64,000 nucleotides of DNA, taken from positions 806,001 through 870,000 of the forward strand of contig JAEWCZ010000066.1 in the NCBI GenBank assembly GCA_023390335.1, read 5' to 3'. Origin of the DNA: Bacillota bacterium. Lineage in GTDB: Bacteria; Bacillota; Clostridia; Acetivibrionales; DSM-1351. The position numbers and the translations under genes are program-made. Under the pieces are notes generated by a model. It searched no databases. It was given only the letters and a program-made list of their open reading frames with translations, and was not told the DNA's origin. This document shows, piece by piece, positions 51,069-60,790 of this stretch (positions are counted from its first letter, which is position 1; the number at the start of each line of letters is the position of its first letter).

Positions 51069-52375
51069 ATTACAAAACACAGATGGAAGCGGCAAAAAAA
51101 GGTGTTATTACAAATGAAATGATGATTGTTGCACAGAAGGAGTCAATGGATCTAAACAAGCTTTGTGAGCTTGTGGGTGAGGGCAAAATAGCTATTCCAG
51201 CAAATATAAACCACAAGTCCCTAAGTCCCGAGGGAATAGGACAAGGATTGAGAACCAAAATTAATGTAAACTTGGGAATATCGGGAGATTGTCCTGACTA
51301 CACAAAAGAAATGGAAAAGGTTGATATGTCAATCAAGTTTGGCGTTGAGGCAATAATGGACCTTAGTAATTACGGAAAGACAAATACTTTCCGCAAAGAG
51401 CTTATAAAGCGTTCACCTGCCATGATAGGAACAGTTCCCATGTATGATGCCATAGGCTACCTTGAAAAGGACTTGATGGATATAAAGGCTTCGGATTTTT
51501 TGAAGGTTGTTGAAGCTCACGCTGTAGAAGGTGTGGATTTTATGACAATTCATGCGGGAATAAATAAGCGTGCCGTTGAATGTTTCAAACGCTCAAAAAG
51601 GCTTACCAATATCGTTTCAAGGGGAGGTTCCCTTCTTTTTGCATGGATGGAAATGACAGGTAATGAAAATCCATTTTATGAATATTACGATGAATTTCTT
51701 GAGATACTCAGGGAATATGATGTAACCATAAGTTTAGGAGATGCACTAAGGCCAGGAAGTATCAACGACAGTTCGGACGCCGGACAATTAAGCGAGCTTA
51801 TTGAACTGGGCAATCTGACCAAGCGTGCATGGGAAAAAGATGTGCAGGTAATGGTAGAGGGGCCGGGTCACATGGCTATGAATGAAATAGCCGCCAATAT
51901 GACTATTCAAAAGAGATTGTGTCATGGAGCACCATTCTATGTGCTGGGGCCTCTGGTAACTGACATAGCACCGGGTTATGACCATATCACTTCCGCAATA
52001 GGGGGAGCAATTGCTGCGGCAAACGGTGCAGATTTCTTGTGTTACGTAACCCCGGCAGAGCATTTAAGACTGCCTGATCTTTCGGATGTAAAAGAAGGAA
52101 TAATTGCTTCAAAAATAGCTGCTCATGCTGCCGATATTGCAAAAGGAATACCTAATGCCCGTGAAATAGATAATAAAATGAGCGATGCAAGACGTCGTAT
52201 TGACTGGGAAGAAATGTTCTCATATGCCATTGACGAAGATAAGGCAAGAGCATATTTTGAAAGCACACCTCCCACTGACAAACATACCTGCTCAATGTGC
52301 GGAAAAATGTGTGCTATGAGGACAACAAACAAGATTCTGGCAGGTGAAAAGGTAGAGTTTATTACTGAGAAATAG
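51065..52375 (+). CDS. thiC: ThiC, HMP-phosphate synthase (radical SAM)
   Basis: This protein of about 436 residues is ThiC, which turns AIR into the thiamine pyrimidine. Visible motifs are PANINHKSLSPEGIGQGLRT, FMTIHAGIN, SLGDALRPGSINDSSDAGQL, EGPGHMAMNEI and HITSAIGGAIAAANGADFLC. The C-terminal cluster motif reads CSMCGKMC, that is CX2CX3C, one residue shorter than the CX2CX4C of E. coli-type ThiC. The protein lacks the long N-terminal domain of longer ThiC forms, as is usual in clostridia. ATG 51065 has ttggaggt upstream. Confidence 0.97.
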   Translation: MNYKTQMEAAKKGVITNEMMIVAQKESMDLNKLCELVGEGKIAIPANINHKSLSPEGIGQGLRTKINVNLGISGDCPDYTKEMEKVDMSIKFGVEAIMDLSNYGKTNTFRKELIKRSPAMIGTVPMYDAIGYLEKDLMDIKASDFLKVVEAHAVEGVDFMTIHAGINKRAVECFKRSKRLTNIVSRGGSLLFAWMEMTGNENPFYEYYDEFLEILREYDVTISLGDALRPGSINDSSDAGQLSELIELGNLTKRAWEKDVQVMVEGPGHMAMNEIAANMTIQKRLCHGAPFYVLGPLVTDIAPGYDHITSAIGGAIAAANGADFLCYVTPAEHLRLPDLSDVKEGIIASKIAAHAADIAKGIPNAREIDNKMSDARRRIDWEEMFSYAIDEDKARAYFESTPPTDKHTCSMCGKMCAMRTTNKILAGEKVEFITEK

Positions 52376-52390
52376 TAAAGGGGTATACAT

Positions 52391-53212
52391 ATGGATAATT
52401 ATATAAAGCAAATAACAGGCTTAATTGCTGAAGTCAGGAGCAAAAAGCCGCTTATTCACAATATTACAAATTATGTAACTGTCAATGACTGTGCAAATGT
52501 TGTTCTGGCAATAGGTGCATCACCTATAATGGCGGATGATATTAATGAGGTTGCGGATATAACAGCTATTTCTTCCGCACTTGTAATAAATATTGGAACT
52601 CTAAATAAAAGAACAATAGAATCCATGATTTTATCCGGTAAAAAAGCAAATGAGAAGGGTATTCCAGTTATATTCGATCCTGTTGGAGCGGGAGCTTCAG
52701 CTATGAGAAATGAGACTACACGGGCTATTCTTGATACAGTCAAAATAAGTGTTTTGCGTGGGAATTTGTCTGAAGTGTCCTACGTAGCAGGGCTTAATGC
52801 AGCAACAAAAGGTGTTGATGCTTCCGAGGCGGATATTAAATCAAATGATTCCATTGCCGTTGCAAAAACTGCAGCAGAAAAGCTTGGTTGTGTAGTAGCT
52901 GTAACTGGGGCCGTGGATGTTATTTCAGACGGTAAAAACGTTGTGACTATCTCCAACGGACATAAAATGCTGTCAAATGTCACAGGAACAGGGTGTATGA
53001 CTACTGCCTTGGTAGGTTCCTTCTGCGGGGGAGTAAAAGATAATTTCAAAGCTGCCGTGGCAGGGGTTACAGTGATGGGAATAGCGGGAGAGATTGCCTA
53101 TGAAGCCGCAGGCCATAAAGGTACGGGAAGCTACCATATTGCTATTATTGATGCCATTAGTAAAATTGATGAAAATATTTTTGGAGAGAAGGCAAGAATA
53201 AATGAAATCTAA
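52391..53212 (+). CDS. thiM: ThiM, hydroxyethylthiazole kinase
   Basis: This 273-residue kinase has PLIHNITNYVTVNDCANVVL at the N-terminus, IPVIFDPVGAGASAMR, and TGTGCMTTALVGSFCGG for ATP. It phosphorylates the thiazole half, allowing salvage. No thiazole-synthesis genes (thiG, thiS, thiH) are in this operon, so new thiazole must come from elsewhere or from outside. It overlaps thiE by 11 bp. Confidence 0.97.
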   Translation: MDNYIKQITGLIAEVRSKKPLIHNITNYVTVNDCANVVLAIGASPIMADDINEVADITAISSALVINIGTLNKRTIESMILSGKKANEKGIPVIFDPVGAGASAMRNETTRAILDTVKISVLRGNLSEVSYVAGLNAATKGVDASEADIKSNDSIAVAKTAAEKLGCVVAVTGAVDVISDGKNVVTISNGHKMLSNVTGTGCMTTALVGSFCGGVKDNFKAAVAGVTVMGIAGEIAYEAAGHKGTGSYHIAIIDAISKIDENIFGEKARINEI

Positions 53213-53834
53213 AATAGATTATACTCTTTATCTTGTAACCGACCGTGACCTGATGAGTACCAAAACACTGGAAGAGGCAGTAGAACAGGCGATACAAGGA
53301 GGCTGTACTTTGGTTCAGTTACGGGAAAAGACAGCTTCTTCCCGCAATTTTTATGAAACTGCTATTAATGTAAAAACCATAACAGACAAATACAATATAC
53401 CGCTTATCATAAATGACAGAGTTGATATAGCTTTGGCAATAGATGCTGATGGAGTCCATGTGGGGCAGAGCGATCTACCGGCGGCGGTTGTCAGAAAAAT
53501 CATTGGTAAAGATAAAATACTCGGTGTATCAGCGGGGACTGTTGAGAAGGCGATTGAGGCTCAAAGGGAGGGTGCTGATTATATTGGAGTGGGTGCCTTA
53601 TTTTCTACAAGTACTAAAACAGATGCAAAGTCAGTATCCAGAGAAACTCTTATGAAAATTATAAAAGAAGTATCAATTCCTGTAGTAGGCATAGGCGGAA
53701 TAAATTCTGAGAATGCAGTACAACTCAAAAATACGGGAATAAACGGGATTGCCGTAGTATCGGCTATTATTGCACAAAAGGATATAAAATCTTCTGCTAA
53801 AAAAATGCTTGAAATATTCAACAGTAAGGCTTAA
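53202..53834 (+). CDS. thiE: ThiE, thiamine-phosphate synthase
   Basis: This 210-residue TIM-barrel enzyme has YLVTDRDLM, TLVQLREKTASSRNFYE, PLIINDRVDIALAIDADGVH, VGQSDLPAA and PVVGIGGINSENA. It joins HMP-PP to thiazole phosphate. It is the last gene of the thi operon and has a terminator after it. Confidence 0.97.
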   Translation: MKSKIDYTLYLVTDRDLMSTKTLEEAVEQAIQGGCTLVQLREKTASSRNFYETAINVKTITDKYNIPLIINDRVDIALAIDADGVHVGQSDLPAAVVRKIIGKDKILGVSAGTVEKAIEAQREGADYIGVGALFSTSTKTDAKSVSRETLMKIIKEVSIPVVGIGGINSENAVQLKNTGINGIAVVSAIIAQKDIKSSAKKMLEIFNSKA

Positions 53835-53849
53835 AGAAAGTTAAATATA

Positions 53850-53900
53850 ATACCTCAAATCCCACCGGATATTAAGGAAGGGTTTGAGGTATTTTTATTA
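53850..53900 (+). terminator. Terminator after thiE
   Basis: ATACCTCAAATCC (from 53850) pairs with GGGTTTGAGGTAT (to 53893) across a loop of about 18 bases, followed by TTTTTATT. Confidence 0.85.
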
Positions 53901-54025
53901 TTTAAAAATTGCCAGTAGCATAATCAATGTCTTTGTTAGGAAAAACTAAAGTAACATGAAAGTTGACGTAATAAATTTATTGATGGTATTATTATGTAAA
54001 TCAATTTATTCAGTGGAGTATATTA

Positions 54026-55357
54026 ATGAAGCATACATTGACAACCGGGCTAAAGAAAAAAATATATATCCCTGTAAGAAATAAGTTTATTATAAGCATG
54101 ATCGTAGGACTAGCTTGGATGGCGGTATCGATCTATTTTTCACTGCCATGGATAAATGATTTGTCACTTTACATAACTATGCCAATTGCAATACTGGTTA
54201 TTGCTGGTATAGCTTATATTCCAGGATATTTGAATGCATTCATGGTATCGAGCCTTTTATTGGACAGACAGCCAAAACTAAAAAATCCTACTCCCAAAGT
54301 TCCTGTAACAATACTAATTGCATGTTATAACGAGGAAAATAGCATTGAGAATACCGTTAAATATGTGGCAACGCAGGATTATGAGGGAGAAATAAGGTTA
54401 TTAGTTATCGATAATAATTCAAAGGACAAAACAGCTGAGGCTGCTAAAATAGCCGGAGAAAAAATGAACCTCAACCTGACTGTAATTCATGAGAGTACCC
54501 CAGGTAAAAACTTCGCTTTAAATGCTGCACTTGAACATGTGGAAACAGAATATGTCTTGACACTTGATGCAGATACATTGCTGCATAAATCTGCATTGAG
54601 GAATATAGTTGCACGTATGGAAAGTTCCCCGGATGATGTATGTGCGGTGGCTGGAACAGTTTTGGTAAGGAACAGCAGAGGAAATATTCTTGCCAGAATT
54701 CAGGAATGGGATTATTTTTTAGGAATTGCCAGTATAAAAAGATTGCAGGGGTTATTTCAAAGTACTCTGGTGGCTCAGGGGGCTTTTTCACTTTATAAAA
54801 CCGATTTAGTAAGGAAAGTCGGGGGATGGCCTGATGCGATTGGTGAGGATATTGTTCTCACCTGGAGTTTTTTAAAGAATAATCGCAGGGTTTATTTTGA
54901 GCCGCTGGCAGTAGCATTTACTGATGTTCCTACTTCATTAAAGCACTTTTTTAGACAAAGAAGCAGGTGGGCAAGAGGAATGGTGGAAGCCTTAAAGTTA
55001 TTTAAGCCTTGGACACAGCCTATTTATTCTGCAAGATATCTAACAGGATGCAACCTATTCATGCCTTTTATGGATTTTGTATATACTTTTTGCTGGCTGC
55101 CGGGATTGATACTGGCCTTTTTTGGACACTTTTGGATAGTTGGGCCTGCAACCCTTTTTGTAATACCACTCTCATTGCTTCAGAATTTTGTACTGTACAA
55201 CTACCAAAAAGGTGTGTTCAAATCTTTAAACCTGCGGGTCAGGAGAAATATTATAGGATTTGTTTTGTATGTTTTGTGTTATCAGGTGTTAATGAGTCCT
55301 ATTTCTGTTTGGGGATATATTCAGGAAACCCTTAAGCTAAGGAGAGTGTGGAAATAA
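54026..55357 (+). CDS. Membrane glycosyltransferase, GT2 family
   Basis: This 443-residue protein has two N-terminal membrane helices (about 18-38 and 42-70) and a GT2 domain with VTILIACYNEENSIENTVKY, LLVIDNNSKDKTAEAA, the DxD metal site in LTLDADTLLHK, the catalytic-base region around IGEDIVLTWSF, and the processive-synthase motif RQRSRWARG. C-terminal membrane helices follow. The layout is that of a hyaluronan/cellulose/PgaC-like polysaccharide synthase. The sugar cannot be named. It has its own upstream space and no obvious polysaccharide operon around it. Confidence 0.88.
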   Translation: MKHTLTTGLKKKIYIPVRNKFIISMIVGLAWMAVSIYFSLPWINDLSLYITMPIAILVIAGIAYIPGYLNAFMVSSLLLDRQPKLKNPTPKVPVTILIACYNEENSIENTVKYVATQDYEGEIRLLVIDNNSKDKTAEAAKIAGEKMNLNLTVIHESTPGKNFALNAALEHVETEYVLTLDADTLLHKSALRNIVARMESSPDDVCAVAGTVLVRNSRGNILARIQEWDYFLGIASIKRLQGLFQSTLVAQGAFSLYKTDLVRKVGGWPDAIGEDIVLTWSFLKNNRRVYFEPLAVAFTDVPTSLKHFFRQRSRWARGMVEALKLFKPWTQPIYSARYLTGCNLFMPFMDFVYTFCWLPGLILAFFGHFWIVGPATLFVIPLSLLQNFVLYNYQKGVFKSLNLRVRRNIIGFVLYVLCYQVLMSPISVWGYIQETLKLRRVWK

Positions 55358-55589
55358 CATTCTTTTTGTACAAAAGTCATAGTTAACAAATTATTTTTTT
55401 ACATGTCTTTGTTTATAATTACTAAATTATTTCTAAAAAAATTAAAGGATTATAAAAAAAATCACATTCATTAAGGTTAAGTAAAAGATTAATATATCAG
55501 TATAAAACTTGACCGACAGACTTATTGTTCCCGGAATTTACTTCTAATATACGTCGGAAGGGTAAAATATTTTCAGGAGGAATAAAGAC

Positions 55590-56726
55590 ATGAAAAAGGT
55601 AATCGCTTTGATTTTAGTAGCTGTTCTTTCAGTAGGTATGCTGGCAGCTTGTGGAACTTCAACTGATACTTCTGCATCTGCATCTTCATCAGCAGCATCC
55701 ACTGATTCTGCAAAAGCAACTGATACAGCTACAGGTGGACAATTAATCGGTGTAGCTATGCCTACACAGTCATTGCAGCGTTGGAACCAAGATGGTGCCA
55801 ATATGAAAAAAGAACTTGAAGCAAAAGGCTACAAAGTTGATCTTCAGTATGCCAACAATGATGTAAACACTCAGATTCAACAGATTGAAAACATGATTGT
55901 TAAGGGAAGTAAAGTTGTTGTTATTGCAGCTATCGACGGTTCAGCACTTTCTGACGTTTTGAAAAAAGCAGCAGATAGTGGAGTAAAAGTAATAGCTTAT
56001 GACAGACTTATAATGAAGACTCCAAACGTAGACTATTATGCAACTTTTGATAATTTCAAGGTTGGTGTAATTCAAGGTCAATACATTGAGACAAAGTTAG
56101 GTCTTAAAGATGGAAAAGGACCATTCAATATTGAACTTTTTGGCGGATCACCTGATGATAATAATGCAAATTACTTCTTCGACGGTGCATATAGTATTTT
56201 GAAACCATATATAGACAGCGGTAAGCTTGTTGTAACAAGTGGTCAGAAAGATTTCGCAAAAATCGCAATCCAGGGTTGGGATTCTGCAAAAGCACAAGCA
56301 AGAATGGATAATCTGATTACAGCTAATTATGCAGGCGGCAAAAAACTTGATGCAGTTCTTTCACCAAATGACAGCCTTGCAATCGGTATTGTTGCATCTC
56401 TTAAAAATGCAGGTTTCGGCAGCAGCGACAAACCATATCCAATTATTACCGGACAGGATTGCGACAAGCCAAACGTTATAGCAATGATTAACGGACAGCA
56501 GTCAATGTCAATATTCAAGGATACAAGAACTCTGGCATCAAAGGTTGTTGAAATGGTTGATGCTCTGTTACAAGGAAAAGAAGCTCCTGTTAACGATACT
56601 AAGACATATGACAACGAAAAGAAAGTTGTTCCTTCCTTCCTTTGCGACCCTGTATACGCTGACAAAGACAACTACAAGCAAATTCTTGTTGACAGTGGCT
56701 ACTACAAGGAAGCTGATCTGAAGTAG
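55590..56726 (+). CDS. chvE: ChvE-type multiple-sugar-binding lipoprotein
   Basis: This 378-residue protein has a signal peptide ending in the lipobox LAAC, a low-complexity Ser/Thr/Ala linker, and a periplasmic-binding-protein type I fold: LIGVAMPTQSLQRWNQDGAN, IVIAAIDGSALSDVLKKAAD-like core and PIITGQDCDKPNVIAMINGQ. It matches the ChvE/GguA-GguB group, which binds aldoses such as xylose, arabinose, galactose or glucose. The binding ligand cannot be told from sequence alone. First gene of the sugar ABC block; aggagg start. Confidence 0.9.
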   Translation: MKKVIALILVAVLSVGMLAACGTSTDTSASASSSAASTDSAKATDTATGGQLIGVAMPTQSLQRWNQDGANMKKELEAKGYKVDLQYANNDVNTQIQQIENMIVKGSKVVVIAAIDGSALSDVLKKAADSGVKVIAYDRLIMKTPNVDYYATFDNFKVGVIQGQYIETKLGLKDGKGPFNIELFGGSPDDNNANYFFDGAYSILKPYIDSGKLVVTSGQKDFAKIAIQGWDSAKAQARMDNLITANYAGGKKLDAVLSPNDSLAIGIVASLKNAGFGSSDKPYPIITGQDCDKPNVIAMINGQQSMSIFKDTRTLASKVVEMVDALLQGKEAPVNDTKTYDNEKKVVPSFLCDPVYADKDNYKQILVDSGYYKEADLK

Positions 56727-56870
56727 TAAATAGCAGGATATGCAAATAATTTCATTAAGAAGCTAATTACATTATGCAAACCGGACATGGATGTGTTCGG
56801 TTTGCATATGTCAAGGCTTGATAAGCTTTTATATATGCAAGCCGAATACAAGGTAGAGGGAGATGAGGAA

Positions 56871-58406
56871 ATGGCAGAGTTTATACTTGAAATGAGAAAT
56901 ATTACAAAGCTTTTTCCCGGAGTAAGAGCCCTTGACAACGTTAATTTCAAAGTGCGAAAAGGGGAAGTCCACGCACTTGTTGGAGAGAATGGAGCGGGAA
57001 AATCCACATTGATGAATGTACTGAGTGGAATTTATCCCCATGGCACTTACGCAGGAGATATAATTTTTGACGGACAGGAATGTGTTTTTAGTAATATCAG
57101 AGATAGTGAAAAAATGGGAATTGTTATAATTCACCAGGAATTGGCATTAGAACCTTATCTTTCTATAGGCGAAAATATATTCTTACGTAATGAAAGATCA
57201 AAGTATGGTTTTATAAATTGGAACAAGACTCATATTCAGGCAACAGAACTTCTGAAAAAAGTACGTCTTAAAGATGATCCGTATACGCTTGTTTCAGAAA
57301 TTGGTGTAGGTAAACAGCAGTTGGTTGAAATTGCAAAAGCGCTTGCCAAGGACGTTAAATTACTTATACTGGATGAACCTACTGCTGCATTGAACGAAGA
57401 TGATTCAGAAAATCTCTTGAAGCTTATACTTGAGTTAAAAGCAGAAGGAATCACTTCTATTATAATTTCACATAAGCTTAATGAGGTTTTAGAGGTAGCT
57501 GACACTATTACTGTTCTTCGTGACGGTGCAACTATCGAAACTATTAAAAAAGATGAGGATTTAACTGAAGACAGGATAATAAAGGGAATGGTTGGACGTC
57601 AGCTGGTTGACAGGTTCCCCAAACGTACACCTAAAATCGGTAATATAAATTTTGAAATTAAGAATTGGAATGTTTTTGATCCTACTATTGAAGGCAAAAA
57701 GGTTATAAAGAACGTAAACCTAAATGTAAGAAAAGGTGAAATAGTAGGTATTGCCGGGTTAATGGGTTCAGGAAGAACAGAACTGGCAATGAGTGTATTT
57801 GGAAAATCGTACGGTAAAAATATCAGCGGAGAGATAGTTAAGGACGGAAAAAAGCTCGAACTTGACAATATAAAACAAGCAATTAATAATGGACTTGCTT
57901 ATGTAACTGAGGACAGAAAGTCAGCAGGTCTTATCCTTATACAGGATATAAAAAACAATATATCGCTCTCAGGTATCCAAAAACTCAAGAAAAATATGCT
58001 TGTGGATGAGAATCAGGAAATCCATGTTGCAGAGGATTTCCGTAAAAAAATGAATATAAAGTCTCCTAGCATATTACAAAAAACCGGCAATTTATCAGGT
58101 GGAAATCAACAAAAGGTTGTATTAAGCAAATGGATATATACTGAACCGGATGTGCTTATTCTTGATGAACCTACAAGAGGTATTGATGTTGGAGCTAAAT
58201 ATGAAATATATACAATTATAAACAAATTGGTAGACGAAGGAAAGTCAGTCATAATCATATCATCAGAGCTTCCTGAAATACTTGGCATGAGCGACAGAGT
58301 GTATGTCATGAATGAAGGAAGGATTGTAGGAGAACTTGACAGGAGTCAAGCATCGCAGGAAAGCATTATGAAATGCATTATGCAAAGTAACAGGGAGGTA
58401 GTGTAA
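56871..58406 (+). CDS. mmsA: Sugar ABC transporter ATP-binding protein (GguA/MmsA type)
   Basis: This protein of about 511 residues has two ABC domains, as in RbsA/XylG relatives. Domain 1 has Walker A GENGAGKSTLMNVLSGIYPH, a GVGKQQLVEIAKAL signature and Walker B LLILDEPTAAL. Domain 2 has GLMGSGRTELAM in the P-loop position, LSGGNQQKVVLSKW and VLILDEPTRGID. ATG 56871 (gatgagg site) begins MAEFILEMRNITKLFPG; the open frame extends 28 codons upstream without support. It powers sugar import with the next gene's permease. Confidence 0.95.
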   Translation: MAEFILEMRNITKLFPGVRALDNVNFKVRKGEVHALVGENGAGKSTLMNVLSGIYPHGTYAGDIIFDGQECVFSNIRDSEKMGIVIIHQELALEPYLSIGENIFLRNERSKYGFINWNKTHIQATELLKKVRLKDDPYTLVSEIGVGKQQLVEIAKALAKDVKLLILDEPTAALNEDDSENLLKLILELKAEGITSIIISHKLNEVLEVADTITVLRDGATIETIKKDEDLTEDRIIKGMVGRQLVDRFPKRTPKIGNINFEIKNWNVFDPTIEGKKVIKNVNLNVRKGEIVGIAGLMGSGRTELAMSVFGKSYGKNISGEIVKDGKKLELDNIKQAINNGLAYVTEDRKSAGLILIQDIKNNISLSGIQKLKKNMLVDENQEIHVAEDFRKKMNIKSPSILQKTGNLSGGNQQKVVLSKWIYTEPDVLILDEPTRGIDVGAKYEIYTIINKLVDEGKSVIIISSELPEILGMSDRVYVMNEGRIVGELDRSQASQESIMKCIMQSNREVV

Positions 58407-59578
58407 TGGAAACGATTAAAAATATTTTCAAAAAGAACCTAAGGCAGTATGCAATGCTGATTGCCTTGGTTGTAATAATGGCATTTTTTCAGATCGCAAC
58501 AAAGGGTGTCCTTCTGTTACCGATGAACGTGTCAAATTTAATACTACAAAACAGCTATGTTCTTATCCTTGCAGTTGGTATGACCCTATGTATTTTAACC
58601 GGCGGTAACATAGACCTTTCGGTAGGTTCCGTTTGTGCTTTCATTGGCGGAATCATGGGTATTTTTGTAATAAATATGAAGATGAATGTTGGACTTGCCA
58701 TTTTACTATGCCTCTTAATTGGTGGTGTTATTGGAATCTGGCAAGGTTTCTGGATTGCATATATAAGAATTCCCGCTTTTATAGTTACCTTGGCTGGAAT
58801 GCTCATTTTTAGGGGCCTTACAATAACCATGCTTAAAGGATTAACTCTTTCACCGTTCCCTGATAGCTTTACTAACATCAGTGCAGGGTACATTCCTGAC
58901 ATATTTAACGGATTTGGTACAAAACTCAACATGTTAACTCTGTTCATAGGAGTAATTGTTGCAATAATGTATATTTATCTTGAAGTTAAGAAAAGAGCAG
59001 AAAGAAAGAAATATGATTTTGAAGTTGCACCGGGTTATATGTTCATAATCCAATTAGTACTTGTGGTAGCTGCAATAGGTGTTTTCACATACTGGCTGGC
59101 TGTTTATAAGGGAGTTCCTATAATCCTTGCATTAATTGGTATTCTTATACTGGCATATTCAATATTTACAATGAAGACTGTACCAGGACGTTATCTTTAT
59201 GCAATGGGCGGAAATGAAAAAGCCGCAAAACTTTCAGGTATAAATACCAACAAGGTTCTTTTCCTCTCATATGTAAATATGGCAGTGTTGGCTGCGCTTG
59301 CAGGTATAACCTTTACAGCACGTCTTAATGCAGCATCTCCTCAAGCGGGAGTTAACTTTGAGCTTGATGCTATTGCAGCCTGCTTTATAGGTGGAGCATC
59401 CGCTTACGGTGGAATAGGAACAGTTGTTGGAGGTGTTATTGGTGCCCTGGTTATGGGTGTTCTTAATAATGGTATGTCAATTCTTGGAGTAGGCAGTGAC
59501 CTGCAGATGACAATTAAAGGTCTTGTTTTATTAGTAGCAGTTGCATTTGATGTTCTTTCTAAATCAAAATCAAAATAA
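58406..59578 (+). CDS. mmsB: Sugar ABC transporter permease (GguB/MmsB type)
   Basis: This 390-residue membrane protein has about ten hydrophobic helices and the family segments CILTGGNIDLSVGSVCAFIG, IPAFIVTLAGMLIFRGL and GGASAYGGIGTVVGGVIGAL. It shares one base with the preceding gene's stop, so subunits are coupled. Together with the binding protein and ATPase it is a complete monosaccharide importer. Confidence 0.95.
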   Translation: METIKNIFKKNLRQYAMLIALVVIMAFFQIATKGVLLLPMNVSNLILQNSYVLILAVGMTLCILTGGNIDLSVGSVCAFIGGIMGIFVINMKMNVGLAILLCLLIGGVIGIWQGFWIAYIRIPAFIVTLAGMLIFRGLTITMLKGLTLSPFPDSFTNISAGYIPDIFNGFGTKLNMLTLFIGVIVAIMYIYLEVKKRAERKKYDFEVAPGYMFIIQLVLVVAAIGVFTYWLAVYKGVPIILALIGILILAYSIFTMKTVPGRYLYAMGGNEKAAKLSGINTNKVLFLSYVNMAVLAALAGITFTARLNAASPQAGVNFELDAIAACFIGGASAYGGIGTVVGGVIGALVMGVLNNGMSILGVGSDLQMTIKGLVLLVAVAFDVLSKSKSK

Positions 59579-59603
59579 AATGACGTAAGTTTACAAATAT
59601 TAT

Positions 59604-59667
59604 AATAGGATTTCGTACTTTCCGTGTTGTTCATTTCCGGTGGTAGAAATCCTATTATTTTTATTTG
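59604..59667 (+). terminator. Terminator after the sugar ABC genes
   Basis: AATAGGATTTC (59604-59614) and GAAATCCTATT (59646-59656) form an 11-bp stem with a long loop, followed by ATTTTTATTT. It separates the importer from the sensor genes. Confidence 0.8.
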
Positions 59668-59728
59668 CGGTAGCTTTAATGATATAATGCAAGTAGAGAC
59701 AATTACTAATTCAACTAAGGAGTTTTGA

Positions 59729-60790
59729 TTGAAAATGGATAAAGCCAGATTTTTCAATAAAACCAAACTCGTTTACTTGGTATTGGCGTTATTTATAGCT
59801 TTACCAGGGTGTGGAGGGTCAGTGGTTGAAAAAAGTCAACCAACTGAGCCACATACATCTTACGAAGAGAATTCAAATGTTACTCAAAATAAGGATATTA
59901 TTATAGCTATGGTTCCAAAATCTCTGGATAACCCTGTTTTTCTTGATGCACTTGAGCAAGGTGAGCGTGTTGGGAGGGAATTAGGTGTTAAAGTTGAATG
60001 GCAAGGGCCAATGCAGTCTGATACAAATGTACAGATTGCTATTGTTGAGAGTCTTATACGGCGTAAAGTAGACGGAATTGTTATTAGCTGCATTGATCCC
60101 GGGAAAATAAAGCCTGTTATTGACAAAGCTGTGAAGGCAGGCATAAAGGTAGCCACATTTGATTCGGATTCTCCAGGTAGCAACAGGCTTTTCTACTGCG
60201 GAACCGATAATTACGCTGCGGGTGTAGCATGTGGGAAGGCTCTGATAAAAGAAGCTAAGGCAAAAGGAAAGGACAAGCAGGTACTAGATCTTTTGATAAT
60301 GACAGCAGATAAAGAAAGCAACAATCTAAACAAGCGACTAAATGGTTTTCTTGAAACGGCTCGTGCCGGAGGGATTCAACTTAATATAACAGGTACGCTG
60401 TACTGCAACGATGATGTGAATATTGCGGGAGATATGCTTGAGAATCATATTAGAGCGGGTAATGCAGACGTATTTTTTAGTACGGGAGGTTGGCCGTTTG
60501 TTTCACCACCGGAATCTCTTCCGAGTTTTCGTGAATGGTGTAAAAGCGGAGGAATTTCAATTCTTGTAGATACCTATTACCCGGTACTGGAAGCCGCTGA
60601 AAAGGGCTTGGCAGATTCTTTGGTAGGCCAGAATTTTAATAAGATGGGCGAGTTGAGTATTAGGAATTTGTATAAAGCAATTAAGGGTGAAAAGATTCCT
60701 TCCAGTTTTATAGATACAGGTCTTGAATTAGGTGATAAAAGTAATTTTGCTAAACTTCTTCAGGGAAAACAAAGATGGGAGATAAAATAG
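59729..60790 (+). CDS. Sugar-binding lipoprotein, probable sensor partner (XylFII-like)
   Basis: This 353-residue protein starts at TTG with an aaggag site. The lipobox is LPGC and a periplasmic-binding type I fold follows: IIIAMVPKSLDNPVFLDALE, VDGIVISCIDPGKIKPVIDK, and FSTGGWPFVSPPESLP. It overlaps the histidine kinase gene that follows, so it is more likely a sensor subunit than an importer component. The arrangement matches the XylFII-LytS-type sugar sensors described in Clostridium beijerinckii. Ligand unknown; an aldose such as xylose or arabinose is a reasonable guess. Confidence 0.85.
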   Translation: MKMDKARFFNKTKLVYLVLALFIALPGCGGSVVEKSQPTEPHTSYEENSNVTQNKDIIIAMVPKSLDNPVFLDALEQGERVGRELGVKVEWQGPMQSDTNVQIAIVESLIRRKVDGIVISCIDPGKIKPVIDKAVKAGIKVATFDSDSPGSNRLFYCGTDNYAAGVACGKALIKEAKAKGKDKQVLDLLIMTADKESNNLNKRLNGFLETARAGGIQLNITGTLYCNDDVNIAGDMLENHIRAGNADVFFSTGGWPFVSPPESLPSFREWCKSGGISILVDTYYPVLEAAEKGLADSLVGQNFNKMGELSIRNLYKAIKGEKIPSSFIDTGLELGDKSNFAKLLQGKQRWEIK

